Position numbers and translations under genes: made by a program
Assembly (NCBI GenBank): GCA_005784505.1
Contig: VCAZ01000017.1
Coordinates: 3,407,572-3,471,571 of the forward strand
DNA: 64,000 bases
Direction: 5' to 3'
Source of the DNA: Bagarius yarrelli
Lineage: Eukaryota; Chordata; Actinopteri; Siluriformes; Sisoridae
In this document: positions 49,701-58,212 of the stretch, piece by piece
Layout: each line of letters opens with the position of its first letter
Position numbering within the stretch: the stretch's first letter is position 1
The notes under the pieces: generated by a model
What the model was told of the DNA's origin: nothing
Seen by the model: only the letters and a program-made list of their open reading frames with translations
The model's database searches: none

Positions 49701-50013
49701 CTTGATAACATATTTATAAAATATACAGCAAACAAATAACAGTCTAAACATTCATCCTGTTGTTTTACTTATTTTAGCCATTTAGACAGAATATTTGTAT
49801 ATGTTATGTTAATATGCTAGCAGGCTATCAAAACAAGGGTTATACTTTTATACGCTACAAATAAAATATACGTAAATACGTTTTTTTAAAAAGACAAAAT
49901 AAATAAAGATTAAATACATCTGTATATATTTGCAAAATGTTATAAAGATGTAATGACAAAATTTGTATTCGTTGTCTTACACTATGTATCAGAGGCTTGC
50001 GCGAAGCCGCCAT
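36741..50013 (-). CDS. tab1: TAB1, TAK1-binding protein 1, complete coding region in 11 exons
   Basis: TAB1 is a cytoplasmic adaptor that binds and activates the kinase TAK1 (MAP3K7) and also docks p38alpha. Its N-terminal two thirds is a PP2C-fold pseudophosphatase. Coding exons (minus strand): 50013-49981, 48417-48287, 48213-48063, 47267-47181, 46305-46167, 46013-45897, 45560-45449, 44307-44163, 40899-40692, 38343-38190, 36951-36741. Their lengths sum to 1488 bp, 495 aa plus stop, close to the 504 aa of human TAB1, and every junction keeps frame. Seen: WTDDLPLC, GVFNGYDG (where active PP2C has DGHGG), RIGDYKVK, a Ser-rich tail, and PYVDFTQFYQMW near the C-terminus, matching the TAK1-binding motif. 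All introns are GT-AG except intron 4 (GC-AG). The gene lies about 5.1 kb downstream of SYNGR1 on the same strand. Confidence 0.96.
37515..37642 (+). mobile_element. SINE in TAB1 intron 10
   Basis: aaggttttggactgctaatt, gccactgctgggcccccgag, taagtcactccgaatgaggc: all three parts of the main family, antisense to TAB1. Confidence 0.65.
38190..38343 (-). CDS. tab1: TAB1 exon 10
   Basis: 154 bp encoding GRIYPVSVPYSNSQSTSKTS, then VTLSLVMPAQGTLTNGTNTA and STLEGGTPTP, ending with two bases. Acceptor ctctcag, donor GG|gtacga. The VYPVSVPYS-type segment belongs to the p38 docking/O-GlcNAc region of TAB1, and the Ser and Thr-Pro residues at the end sit where mammalian TAB1 is phosphorylated by p38. 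A GA tract (CT in sense) abuts the acceptor. Confidence 0.93.
38350..38530 (+). repeat. (GA)n tract in TAB1 intron 9, next to exon 10
   Basis: GA repeats with gaaagaaa variants. In the TAB1 sense strand this is a CT tract ending a few bases before the exon 10 acceptor. Confidence 0.9.
39069..39109 (+). repeat. (CA)n microsatellite in TAB1 intron 9
   Basis: About 20 CA units; a poly-A run of about 26 bases follows at 39249-39274. Confidence 0.85.
39950..40200 (+). mobile_element. SINE, second family, near full length, TAB1 intron 9
   Basis: gggggcagtggtggctcaat head, cctgggtttaagccccacca, gggtccttgagcaagaccct, ttcctgctccaggggcgctg, gatgggatatgcagaaaaaa and ttcactgtactgt, then a gtgacaaaataaagg 3' end. 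Confidence 0.75.
40328..40490 (-). mobile_element. tRNA-derived SINE, TAB1 intron 9
   Basis: Tail gacgtccttatccagagcga, middle gttaagggccttgctg, head side actactaagccaccacttcc. It sits about 200 bp downstream of TAB1 exon 9, in the sense orientation of the gene. Confidence 0.7.
40692..40899 (-). CDS. tab1: TAB1 exon 9
   Basis: 208 bp, 69 codons plus one base, EMVAMVSAELAQQGNVEAAA through AQSVVERVKRLHHDAYA and SRHEDMTLLIR to NYPLSDGSLTPTQ. Acceptor tttcag, donor G|gtaaac. CxRHEDMTLL marks the end of the PP2C-like fold. The stretch after it lies in the region that docks p38alpha in mammals. Confidence 0.95.
40900..42384 (-). other. TAB1 intron 8, left part, no feature seen
   Basis: AT-rich intronic DNA with a poly-T run at 41629-41643. 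ORFs here have no domain. Confidence 0.5.
42385..42575 (-). mobile_element. SINE, second family, reversed, TAB1 intron 8
   Basis: acagtgaaattctttttttc, catatcccatcttagtaagt, agcgcccctggagcaggaag, ggtcttgctcaaggacccaa: reverse complement of the copy at 39950. Confidence 0.75.
42715..42972. mobile_element. SINE head (+) joined to a reversed SINE (-)
   Basis: 42715-42790 gives head and start of the middle on the plus strand (ttcaattcccagaactaccg, ctgggcccctga). It is cut and followed by a near full-length minus copy 42791-42972 (tttggcagacgcccatatcc to aataagccaccacttcc). Confidence 0.65.
43678..43732 (+). mobile_element. SINE head fragment
   Basis: gggaagggtggctcatggtt and gtggttcgattcccagacca. 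Confidence 0.5.
44163..44307 (-). CDS. tab1: TAB1 exon 8
   Basis: 145 bp encoding SAAKSKPIIAEPEIHGGQSL, then DGVTGFLLLMSEGLIKALES and AHGPEQANQ, phase 0 at the end. Acceptor gttag, donor CAG|gtgggt. EPEIHG and GVTGFL.LMSEGL match human TAB1. Confidence 0.95.
45070..45440 (+). repeat. 36-bp minisatellite in TAB1 intron 7
   Basis: About ten units of gtggtgagaccagctatgat plus gtatggtttagagaca, some shortened. The unit is open in one plus-strand frame and encodes VVRPAMMYGLET. It ends right at the exon 7 donor region (exon 7 ends at 45449). Confidence 0.9.
45449..45560 (-). CDS. tab1: TAB1 exon 7
   Basis: 112 bp encoding GLDPNRLRQAGIIAGQCSLR and RIGDYKVKFSYTDIDVL, ending with two bases of a codon. 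Acceptor ctcccag, donor AG|gtgggt. RIGDYKVK and YTDID are conserved in TAB1. A CT-rich tract of about 190 bp (sense strand) directly precedes the acceptor. Confidence 0.95.
45567..45760 (+). repeat. (GA)n tract in TAB1 intron 6, next to exon 7
   Basis: gagagagggagaaaaa-type repeats; a CT tract in the sense strand directly upstream of the exon 7 acceptor. Confidence 0.88.
45830..45890 (+). repeat. (GT)n microsatellite next to the TAB1 exon 6 donor
   Basis: About 29 GT units on plus, CA on the sense strand, starting 7 nt after the exon 6 end. Confidence 0.9.
45897..46013 (-). CDS. tab1: TAB1 exon 6
   Basis: 117 bp encoding GTNRALLCKYTSDRQNQVIQ, then IGRAHTTDNEDELTRLTQL, ending with one base of a codon. 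Acceptor gatcag, donor G|gtgggt. HTTDNEDEL matches the human HTTENEDEL. The donor is followed within a few bases by a long CA repeat in the sense strand. Confidence 0.94.
46167..46305 (-). CDS. tab1: TAB1 exon 5
   Basis: 139 bp encoding GAMFHQLSPQSQKIAERLKT, then LEQEVSGGATAIIALILNNK and LYIANV, ending with one base of a codon. Acceptor ctgcag, donor G|gtacgt. SGGATAI corresponds to the PP2C core strand SGSTA. A CT-rich array (sense strand) begins about 70 bp upstream in the intron. Confidence 0.96.
46372..46797 (+). repeat. (GA)n-rich tract in TAB1 intron 4
   Basis: About 425 bp of gagagaaatagagaga-type repeats. Ser/Leu/Phe-rich minus ORFs are artefacts, although one runs on into exon 5. 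Confidence 0.9.
47138..47172 (+). repeat. (GT)n microsatellite next to the TAB1 exon 4 GC donor
   Basis: GT on plus, CA on the sense strand, beginning within about 10 nt of the exon 4 end. Confidence 0.88.
47181..47267 (-). CDS. tab1: TAB1 exon 4, followed by a GC donor
   Basis: 87 bp, 29 codons, AFDVVEKSYFETIDDALAEK and then ANLQAQIPE. Acceptor gttcag. The exon must end after GAG (phase 0) to join exon 5, and the next bases are gcgagg, so the intron starts with GC. No GT lies nearby that would keep the homologous protein. The intron then runs straight into a CA repeat. Confidence 0.92.
47392..47705 (+). repeat. 'gtcgccag' family dispersed repeat, TAB1 intron 3
   Basis: ggggtcacggcgttttgctg, tctatcccagaagcctctga, ggaggaaaccggagaaccag, aactccacacagaaacaccc. 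Confidence 0.7.
48063..48213 (-). CDS. tab1: TAB1 exon 3
   Basis: 151 bp encoding ESCFLYGVFNGYDGSRVANF and ending IRRILTQ, phase 0 at the end. Acceptor ccacag, donor CAG|gtaacc. FNGYDG replaces the metal-binding DGHGG of catalytic PP2C enzymes, which fits a pseudophosphatase. AELLLGQLN is as in mammals. Confidence 0.96.
48287..48417 (-). CDS. tab1: TAB1 exon 2
   Basis: 131 bp encoding HQSWTDDLPLCQLCGVGTAP and on to GHFRF, ending with two bases of a codon. The acceptor is ttttag and the donor is AG|gtgaga. WTDDLPLC is identical to the human segment. This is the start of the PP2C-like domain. Confidence 0.94.
48485..49015 (+). repeat. ~100-bp tandem repeat in TAB1 intron 1
   Basis: Five to six diverged units built on ggaattaacaggaatatat, gaattatagtgagtccat, taatactgccgtttaat and gggaatttttaaagctgg. 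Unit starts lie near 48488, 48598, 48685, 48780, 48878 and 48978. A related segment may be at 61600-61740. Confidence 0.75.
49032..49094. other. Strong hairpin in TAB1 intron 1
   Basis: Arms 49032-49047 (gtccaggttggtctgt) and 49079-49094 (acagaccaacccggac) pair with one mismatch; after a 3x3 internal loop a further 7 bp pair (agaaaat / attttct) around an 11-nt loop. It lies directly after the tandem repeat. Confidence 0.5.
49981..50013 (-). CDS. tab1: TAB1 exon 1 (coding part)
   Basis: Eleven codons, MAASRKPLIHS, then donor gtaaga. Human TAB1 begins MAAQRRSLLQSEQQPSW and this exon plus the next reads MAASRKPLIHS-HQSW, so the start and the phase-0 junction agree. The ATG sits in a good context (aagATGg). 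It was too short to stand out as an ORF and was found by searching for the expected N-terminus. The upstream 5' UTR boundary cannot be placed. Confidence 0.87.
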
Positions 50014-50144
50014 CTTGAAGCGGAAACGGAACTTCGTCAAGATTCGGAAGCGTTCGGTAAACTTCGGGGTACTGGTGACTATAAAGCAGGTTTTATAGTC
50101 AATTAAACACTAATAATGATTAAGAGGACATTACAGATCATTGG

Positions 50145-50682
50145 TTAACGTGGTTCGATTTCCAGCACCACCAAGTTACCACTGATGGTCCCCTGAGAAA
50201 GGCCCCTGTATAAATGAACTAAATGTAAGTCGCTCTGCATAAGGGCGTCTGCCAAATGCCGTAAAATATAGTTAAGTTGTTAAAATGACGACTGGCAATT
50301 CCCAAGTTGCTACTGCTGGGCCCCTAAGCAAGGCCCTAAACCCCCAATTGCTCAGTTGTATAAATAAAATAAATGTGAGTCGCTCTGTGTAAGGGCGTCT
50401 GCCAAATGCAGTAAATGAAAATAGAAATGTAGTTAGGTTGTTAAAATGACGACGGGAGGATCGTGGGTTCAATTCCCAAGTCGCTATTGCTGGTCCCCTG
50501 AGCAAGGCCCTTAACCCTTAACTAAAATTATGATATTTGGCAGATGTATTTATGCAGAATGACTTTTTATACAGCTAGTAGTCACTGGTTAGGGGCCTTG
50601 CTTAGGGGACCAGCTTGGCGGGGCAAGGACTCGAAACCACACCGTAACCACTGAGCTACCATACTAATATTTTGATTAATAA
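50145..50682. mobile_element. Cluster of four SINE copies upstream of TAB1
   Basis: Plus-strand copies at 50145-50262, 50275-50412 and 50430-50519 and a minus copy at 50520-50682. The three plus copies share gttaaaatgacgac/ttcccaagt and cgctctg.ataagggcgtct, which suggests tandem duplication rather than three insertions. The nearest copy starts about 130 bp from the TAB1 ATG, within or near its promoter/5' UTR. Confidence 0.7.
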
Positions 50683-51167
50683 TAACGACTAATGAGTTTG
50701 AAGTCAGGTGACTTAAAATACACATACTTTAGGAAACATTATATTAATGTTTCTGGCATTTACTCCTTTTTTCAGAGCAGTGGTAGCTTGGTGGTCCTGG
50801 AGACTGAAGTTATGGTTTCCTGATCAACTGGTTTAGGGTTAGAGTTAGTGCGCAGTTCACCATGCGCACAAACACACACACACACACACACCAACAAGAC
50901 TTCTAAAGAATGACTCAAAATCCAAAATCTTTTCGTTTCTATCTTTCTTTATTGTCTTTTCTATAATACAGAAAAGCCATTACATCAAAAACAGTAGCGT
51001 TTAATAGATTCGTTGGTGTTTTTTTGTTATTTTTTTCTGTAGCTATCTAGAATAACACAGAGAAGATAACACAATCCTACAGCGCTATAGAGTTTCATCT
51101 GCCAACTGTCTGATATCGATTCATATCAATATGTCAAATTCCAAATATCAAATGAGATGATTGAAAC

Positions 51168-51384
51168 ATTTAATACAGACAGACAAATAGAGAGACAGAG
51201 AAAGAGACAGAAAGAGTCAGACAAAGAGAGAGAGACAGATGGAGTAAGAGAGAGAGAAAAAGAGAGAGAGAGAAAAGAGAGAGAGAGAGAGAGAGAAAGA
51301 GAGGAGAGGAGAGAGGAGAGGAGAGAGAGGCAGAGAAGAGGAGAGGAGAGAGAGAGAGAAGAGAGAAAACAAGAGAAGAGAGAG

Positions 51385-51440
<56 letters not shown>

Positions 51441-51915
51441 AAAAGAGAGAGAGAGAAATAACAACCGATAAAGAGAGGAGAGAAGATAGGAGAATAGGAA
51501 AGAGAGGGGAGAGAGAGAGAAAGAAAAAGTAGAGCGAAGGAGAAAGAGAAGAAAAGGAAGAAAGCGATCAGAGAAAAGAAAAAAAATAGAGAGAGAGAAA
51601 GGAAAAAAGAAAAGAGACAGAGAAAAGAGAGGAAAGAGAACGAGAGAGGGATAAGAGAGAGAAAATACTAGGAGAAAAAAGCATAAAAAAGAAGAAAAAA
51701 TAAAAAACAGAGAAGAGAGAAGAAACTGAGAAGAACCGAGAGAGAAAGAAAGAGAAAAAGAAAGAGAGAGAGAAAAAGAGAGACAGAGAAAGAAAGAAAA
51801 AAGAGAGAGAGACAGAGAAAGAAAGAAAGAGAGAGAGAGAGAGAAGAGAAAAAGAGAGAGAGAGAGAAAGAAAGAAAAGAGAGAGAAAAAAAGAGAGAGA
51901 GAAAGAGACAGATAG
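51168..51915 (+). repeat. (GA)n-rich tract of about 750 bp between SYNGR1 and TAB1
   Basis: agagagaga interspersed with gaaaga, gacaga and gaggag. Arg/Glu-rich and Ser/Leu/Phe-rich ORFs are artefacts. Confidence 0.92.
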
Positions 51916-52120
51916 GTTTACGTAAATACAGGAGAAGAAAAGAACACCAGTGTTTTTGTTTTTTTTTATACTTTTCACATCTTAATGTTTTAAAATAAAG
52001 TTTTATATTCAATTACAGATTTACATATATACTGTTATTTAAAATGACATTGGAGCCAAGAGTCGGTTCTTTCGGACACATTTAGCGAAAAAATAAACGA
52101 TCTTTTTAGTATTTTACACT

Positions 52121-52411
52121 TAACGGCGTAGCTAGGGGGCAGGGGGCGCAAGGGGGGAACATCTGTCCCCAGGCGCAGCATCTGGTAAATGTTGATGTTA
52201 CATAATTACGAATGAATTTCAGAGTGAAATGTTTTCCCCAATTATATCTTCAAAGTACCACTGATGCCTTAATTATTTACTTCATACCCTGAATATTTGC
52301 CATGAAATGCAGCTTCTCCTGTTCTAAAACTTTTTGGGATAGCATGACGGACCCCCTTATAACTCACACCTTGCCAGGAGGGGGCGCTGATGACCCTAGC
52401 TACGCCTCTGT
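52121..52411. mobile_element. TIR element ('ggcgtagctaggg' ends)
   Basis: Left ggcgtagctagggggcaggg; right, reversed, cagaggcgtagctagggtca. Both ends also carry ggggcgc. tttaca occurs on both flanks and could be part of a target duplication. About 290 bp, no ORF of note. Confidence 0.6.
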
Positions 52412-52601
52412 TTACAATAGCAGAGAAAATAATTCTACAGTAGTTACTCTTAGTGGTCCGTTTTTTTTCTTCTTTTTTTTTTTGACCAAACAACATATCG
52501 AACAACGATAATGAGCCGCGAGTTACCATTTTCTGCGTAACACGATAAGGAGAAAAAAGAAAAACAAGACAGACCTTGTATTAAAACCGTTTTTTGTAAT
52601 T

Positions 52602-52762
52602 ATTTACATTTCTGGCATTCTGGCAGACGCCCTTATCCAGAGCGACTTACATTTTTTTTCCTTATTTATACAACTGAGCTATTGGTGGTTATGGGGCCCA
52701 GCATTGGTAACTTGGTGGTGCTGGGATTCAAACCCACAAACTTCCAACACTTTAACCACTGT
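52602..52762 (-). mobile_element. tRNA-derived SINE, reversed
   Basis: Tail cagacgcccttatccagagc then gacttacat, middle diverged, head side gctgggattcaaacccac. Confidence 0.65.
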
Positions 52763-53034
52763 GATTATTTTCTGAAGATGCGCCTTTCTGAAGATTCCGC
52801 TAGCTGAGCTAGTTATATAATAAAGCCTTAAATCCAAGAGATGAATCATTTTAATTTAATACATTTCAATAAATTAAAAAAACAAGATAAAAGTCACCCT
52901 GAAACAGTTACTTATCGTTTTACCACTTTAATTGAGACTTTTATTCAGGAATTTTTCGCGTCTACAGAGCGAAATACTAAGCTTAGCATTACACCGCTCT
53001 GCTTCGCTCACATTCTCTGGTTCGATCATGTGAT

Positions 53035-53172
53035 GTTTGGTAGACGCCCCTTATTCAGAACCACTTACATTTATTTCAGGGGCCCAGTGATGGCAGGTTT
53101 ATGGACCTGGGACTTGACCTCACAACCTTCCAATCAGTAGGCCAACACTTTAACCATTGAGCTACCACTGGC
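53035..53172 (-). mobile_element. tRNA-derived SINE, reversed, diverged
   Basis: tggtagacgccccttattca, caggggcccagtgatggcag, aaccattgagctaccac. Confidence 0.6.
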
Positions 53173-53529
53173 CTTGTTTTTAATACAGTAACATAATTGA
53201 CCAATAAAGGATATGCTTTTCTGTCTGGTCAGTTTTCTGCGCTAATAAATTTGTTTTGTTTATCGGATTTCCTGTTTGGCTGTTTTTCTTGCTTTTTATT
53301 CACTCATATAAATTTTTCTTTAGTATTAACCCCACCAAATCTACTAGCTAGCTTTTAAATCTCTCAGCGTTCCACTGGGTCTCCTGCAGGACAGTGAGTG
53401 CATTGTGGGTAACCTTCCTTAGCATAACTGAAACATTTTACTTCTCTCCTGGATTAAAAGCTACAAAGTGAGACAGGATTCTGTTAAAAGATGCTAACGT
53501 TGAAATCATGTAGGATTATTGGTGCAATT

Positions 53530-53875
53530 CATTTAGCATGGGTTAAGTTGCTGTAATTTAGCATGGGATTAGTTGCTGTAATTTAGCATGGGTTTAGTTG
53601 CTGTAATTTAGCATGGGTTTAGTTGCTGTAATTTAGCATGGGATTAGTTGCTGTAATTTAGCATGGGTTTAGTTGCTGTAATTTAGCATGGGTTTAGTTG
53701 CTGTAATTTAGCATGGGTTTAGTTGCTGTAATTTACCATGAGATTAATTGCTGTAATTTAGCATGGGATTAGTTGCTGTAATTTAGCATGGGATTAGTTG
53801 CCGTAATTTAACATAAATTTAGTTGCTGTAATTTAGCATGGGATTAGTTGCTGTCATTTAGCATGGGTTTAGTTG
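53530..53875 (+). repeat. 25-bp minisatellite, about 14 units
   Basis: Unit ttgctgtaatttagcatggg plus attag or tttag, about 14 times with few other changes. Confidence 0.92.
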
Positions 53876-55116
53876 GCTTACATACCCAACAAAAGGAAGA
53901 TTCAAGATAAATTGGTATAATTCTGTTCGATATCTCTGTTTAATGGCTAACCACACTGCTTACCAGCTTCCTCCTCACTTTCTTTTTTAGAAACCAAATC
54001 AAGCCCAACCGTCACTTAATTACATTAAAATTAATCTGTCTAAATGGTTAAAAACCTTCTTGTCAAATGCATGAAGCTGCCTGGAAACATCTTCTAGGGC
54101 GTTTTCAGACCTGTAGATCTGGAGATTTAAATTGTTATGTTCCTGTTTTTTTTTTTATGGATTTGGTTCATTTTTACATGGTGGAATTTCTAAAGCGTAT
54201 AACAATGTGCTTAACTAAGTGACATTTACAGATACACTTATCCAGAGCACATTTATTTTTGTTTAGTTAGAGGGCCTTGCTTAATGGCCTACTTTTGGCA
54301 TCATGGTGGTCCTTGAAATAGTCCTAAGGTTCTAGATTTCTCATAGTGCTCCTCCATTAAGATGCTATTTTAGCTAATTGTGGCCTCCTATTAGCTAAAG
54401 GTATTACATTAGGCGTCACTGGGATCTGCTGGAGTTTATCCCAGCTGTCTCTGAAAGGGCGAAAGGCAGGATGGGGACACCCTGGACCGGTCACCAGTAT
54501 ATCACAGGGCTACACATACACTCACACTCACTCCTATGGGCAATTTAAAATCACCAATCAACCTAACATACAGGTTTTTGGACTGTCCGGAGTACCTGAA
54601 GTAAACCCACGGGGAGAAATGCCCCTCTCCGGGAATCGAACCCTGGACCTGCTGTGAGGCAACAGTGCTAACCATTAAGCCACCGTGCTGCCTGAAAGTA
54701 TTACAATTGATCCATAATTGTTATTATCAATTTTAAAATGAAGATACCTGCCCTGTTTTTTTTATGACAGAGTAATATTTGTCATCAAATATGTATCAAA
54801 AATATTATCTTTGATTCATATTACATCTGTCAAACTAACATAACATGCTACGTAACACAGTACCCATCATGCTTGGTTGGTTCATTAGGTCAGTGAACTG
54901 ATTCAGAAAGAGTTAGAAATCAGATTTTTCTGGCAGAGGTCCAAACGCAATCGCTGTGCTCAAATACATCTAACCGAACCAACTCAAGAGAAAAAAATGC
55001 ACCGGGTAATGAATTAAACGCTCCAAAAAGTGAGGCAGGTATGAAAACGCCCTTACAAAACTCGACTATAATAAAGAATCAACACAGCTCCCCCTTCCTG
55101 CCTTTCTTTTAAGTCG
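53876..55116. other. Intergenic DNA downstream of SYNGR1
   Basis: Holds a degenerate reversed SINE (54221-54300) and a 'gtcgccag' family repeat (54415-54695). It may include the 3' UTR of the long SYNGR1 form. No other gene seen. Confidence 0.5.
54415..54695 (+). repeat. 'gtcgccag' family dispersed repeat
   Basis: tatcccagctgtctctgaaa, gggcgaaaggcagg, caccctggaccggtcaccag, aagccaccgtgctgcc. Confidence 0.7.
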
Positions 55117-55341
55117 CTAGTAATCCTGACGCTGGTATCCTGCCGATTCATCAAACACCCCTTCTCCATTTGGTTGCCGGTATGAGCCTGTTCCTCCGGG
55201 GCTCTCGGGCTCGTCGCCGCTGGTGAAGGCGCTGTACGGAGCGGCTGCAGCGTCCTGGCTCGGGTCAGTGTAGTCTTGCGAGAATAGTGCAGAGTCTGCC
55301 CCTAACTTAAAGCGCTGGAATGCCAGGAAGGACTGCCCTGC
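55117..55341 (-). CDS. syngr1: SYNGR1 long last exon (1a-like tail)
   Basis: 225 bp, in phase with exon 3: AGQSFLAFQRFKLGADSALF, SQDYTDPSQDAAAAPYSAFT, SGDEPESPGGTGSYRQPNGE, GVFDESAGYQRQDY, then TAG. It completes span 4 and forms the tyrosine-rich cytosolic tail. LGADSALFSQDY matches the mammalian 1a tail (IGADSALFSQDY). Acceptor gtcag. Confidence 0.95.
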   Translation of the reverse strand, partial: AGQSFLAFQRFKLGADSALFSQDYTDPSQDAAAAPYSAFTSGDEPESPGGTGSYRQPNGEGVFDESAGYQRQDY

Positions 55342-55437
55342 CTGACACAGGGGAATTTAAATTTGAAAAGGGAAATGAATAGGGTGAAATGGTGGATAAA
55401 TTATGGATTATATATATATATATATATATATAATATA

Positions 55438-55479
<42 letters not shown>

Positions 55480-55510
55480 TATATTAAATATATATATATA
55501 TATATATATC

Positions 55511-55552
<42 letters not shown>

Positions 55553-55637
55553 ACAATTCATGAAAGGTAATAGAAACAATAGTGGTGTAAGAGAAAATCA
55601 TAGAAGGGTTTGGTGTCAGGATGTATGGGGGATAGGC

Positions 55638-55668
<31 letters not shown>

Positions 55669-57100
55669 AAGTAAAATTAGTACAGAGAACACAGTACAAC
55701 GTGTAGAGGTCAACAAGCTGAATTTTTTTTTATAATGCAGATACAATTTTTAAGTAAGGCCGTGTCCTAATACCCACACCTGCACCCTTGTGTGTAGTGC
55801 GTAGGGTGTTCTAATTCTCTGGTGAGCTTCTTTGCCCCTTCCTATTTGTGCCCTTAATGCACACTTTCTGTGAAAGCAAGGCCAAACAGACTTTGCTTAA
55901 GGACATTACCCAGAATTCATCTGGTGGTGTGACGTTTTAAACCAATGAAGAAAAATAGCTGAAAATGAGAGCTGTTTGGAGGGAAGAGTGTGATAGGAGT
56001 GTGTCAAGAATAGTAAAGTTTAGTGTAAGAAAAGGTTTATTAGTATAATTATAATTTTCAGCAGCAATACTGCTTAGAATGTGAGTCCCACCACCAACAT
56101 TTTTTTTGTCTTAGGGGCTGTGGGTATTAGGACAGGGCCTTTAGCAGTATTAAATTTAACCTCAATTAAAAAAAATGGATGAAATTCGGGAGATAGAGAA
56201 GGACTGGAGCCGAACCCGAACCCGGGTCACCAGAGCGCAACAACTTGCGCATGTGGGTACCGGTGCCCTAACCCGCTACACCACAGCGTGGGCCAATAAA
56301 AAAAGGTTTAATTTGCAGAACCTGGTGAGATTGTATATAAATATATATAAATATATAAATTGGGTATAGACTTATTTGCTTGCCAGACTTGCCAAAAAGA
56401 ATGGCTTATGGCTTATGGGGGTTGTGGCTAAGTCCTTAAGGTGTTGGACTGACGTTCCTCAAATTAAGATACTCCACATTACACTACTTATAAATCAAAG
56501 GACTGGTGTGTATCATAATAGAAAATTGGACTAAATTAAAAAGTAGGTTGATTCAACCCATATTTTAATGAAGCTATTCTTGCACTGACCGCTAGGGGGC
56601 TGAACTACATTTGCAGCATTTGGCAGACGCACTTATCCAGAGCGACTTACATTTATCTTTTTTTTTTTAAAAAGCCGAGCAATTGGGGGTTAAAGGCCTT
56701 GCTTAGGGGCCCAACAATGGTAACTTGGTGGTGCTGGAAATTGAACCCCAATCTTCCATTGAGCAGTCCAACACCTTAAACCACTGTGCTACCACTTGAT
56801 GATTTTGTGTCTCCTATGTAGATCTAAATTTATTTATAGCTTGTTTAAAGTTCATTTGCCCATTATTATCACCAGATAAGCTTATAAACTAGTAATTAAA
56901 CAATTATTACATGTACAATGGTAAAAGTTTTTTATTTAAAAAAAAAATCTGGAAATTAGCACAGCTTGCTGTGGGCAAGTATGTGAACATGTCAGAGATA
57001 AGACTGATAGGGTTCGGGAGGACACAGTTTTAGGTATTCCTCTTCAAACTTCACTGTCTGAAGCCTTTCCAAAGATACCCATGTAAGTGCTGCCTGAAAC

Positions 57101-57173
<73 letters not shown>

Positions 57174-57246
57174 TGAACAAGTCCTAGTGCTAAACTCAAA
57201 GCTCACAGTTCCATAACAGTTCTTCCAGGAACCACCCTGCTTATTG

Positions 57247-57278
<32 letters not shown>

Positions 57279-58120
57279 GTGTTTCTGCTTGCTCGGCTTT
57301 TAAAGGAAGTCAAGATACAGACCCAGGTAAAGATAGAGAAGAAGGAGAAGGTGATGGCGGCACGAGCGGCGTCTGCGCCCTCCTTTAGGGGATTGTCCTC
57401 TGGTTTTGCCACCTGCCACTGGTTGGCCATGAAGCAGAAGCCCACAAACCAGACGAAGGACCAAAATGCTGCAGTGAGTAAAAGAAAGAGGGGGACATAA
57501 GACATCAGAGACAACATGTCTTCAGTGTCTTTAGAGCATCGCTGCCCCTTTAATTCTAGGCATTGTGTAGAATATATAGACAAAAGTATCAGGACAGCTG
57601 ACCATCACATGAATATGCGGTTTCAAAAACATTCTATTCCAGAATAAGTCTCACTTTTACCCCCTATAATATCCTTTCCGCTATTGGTCATTGTGCCATG
57701 TGACTGTGGGGATTTTAACATTAATTTACAATAGTATCAGACATTAATATCTAGGTGAGGAGGTCTGGGGTTTAGCTGGTCTTTCAGTTCATCCCAAAAG
57801 TTGTTTAGTTAAGTCAGGGGTTAAAGTCAGAATCAGGGCTCTGTTCAGGACATGAAAGTTCCTCCAATCCAATCATAACACTGCATGTCGTTATGTAACT
57901 TAGGTGCTTTAATAGTTATATATAATATTATAAATGTATGTTTTATAGAGATAAATAGATGTATAATGTCGATGTCATGTAGCTGTGGTAGCTTGCTGTC
58001 TAAAGGGTTGAACTGCTGATCTTTAAACCGTGGAAGTGAATTCCCAGGACCATCATTCGGCCACTTCTGGTCCCCTTTAAACAAGATCCTTAACTCTTAA
58101 CTGCTGCTTTGATAATAAAG

Positions 58121-58212
<92 letters not shown>

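Noticed and set aside
51126..52012. Several ORFs of 104-136 aa
   Set aside because: Translation of a GA-rich tract.
57203..57322. Read-through of SYNGR1 exon 3 (VCILTSFKSRAS...)
   Set aside because: It runs into a CA repeat and lacks the end of membrane span 4; two proper last exons exist downstream.
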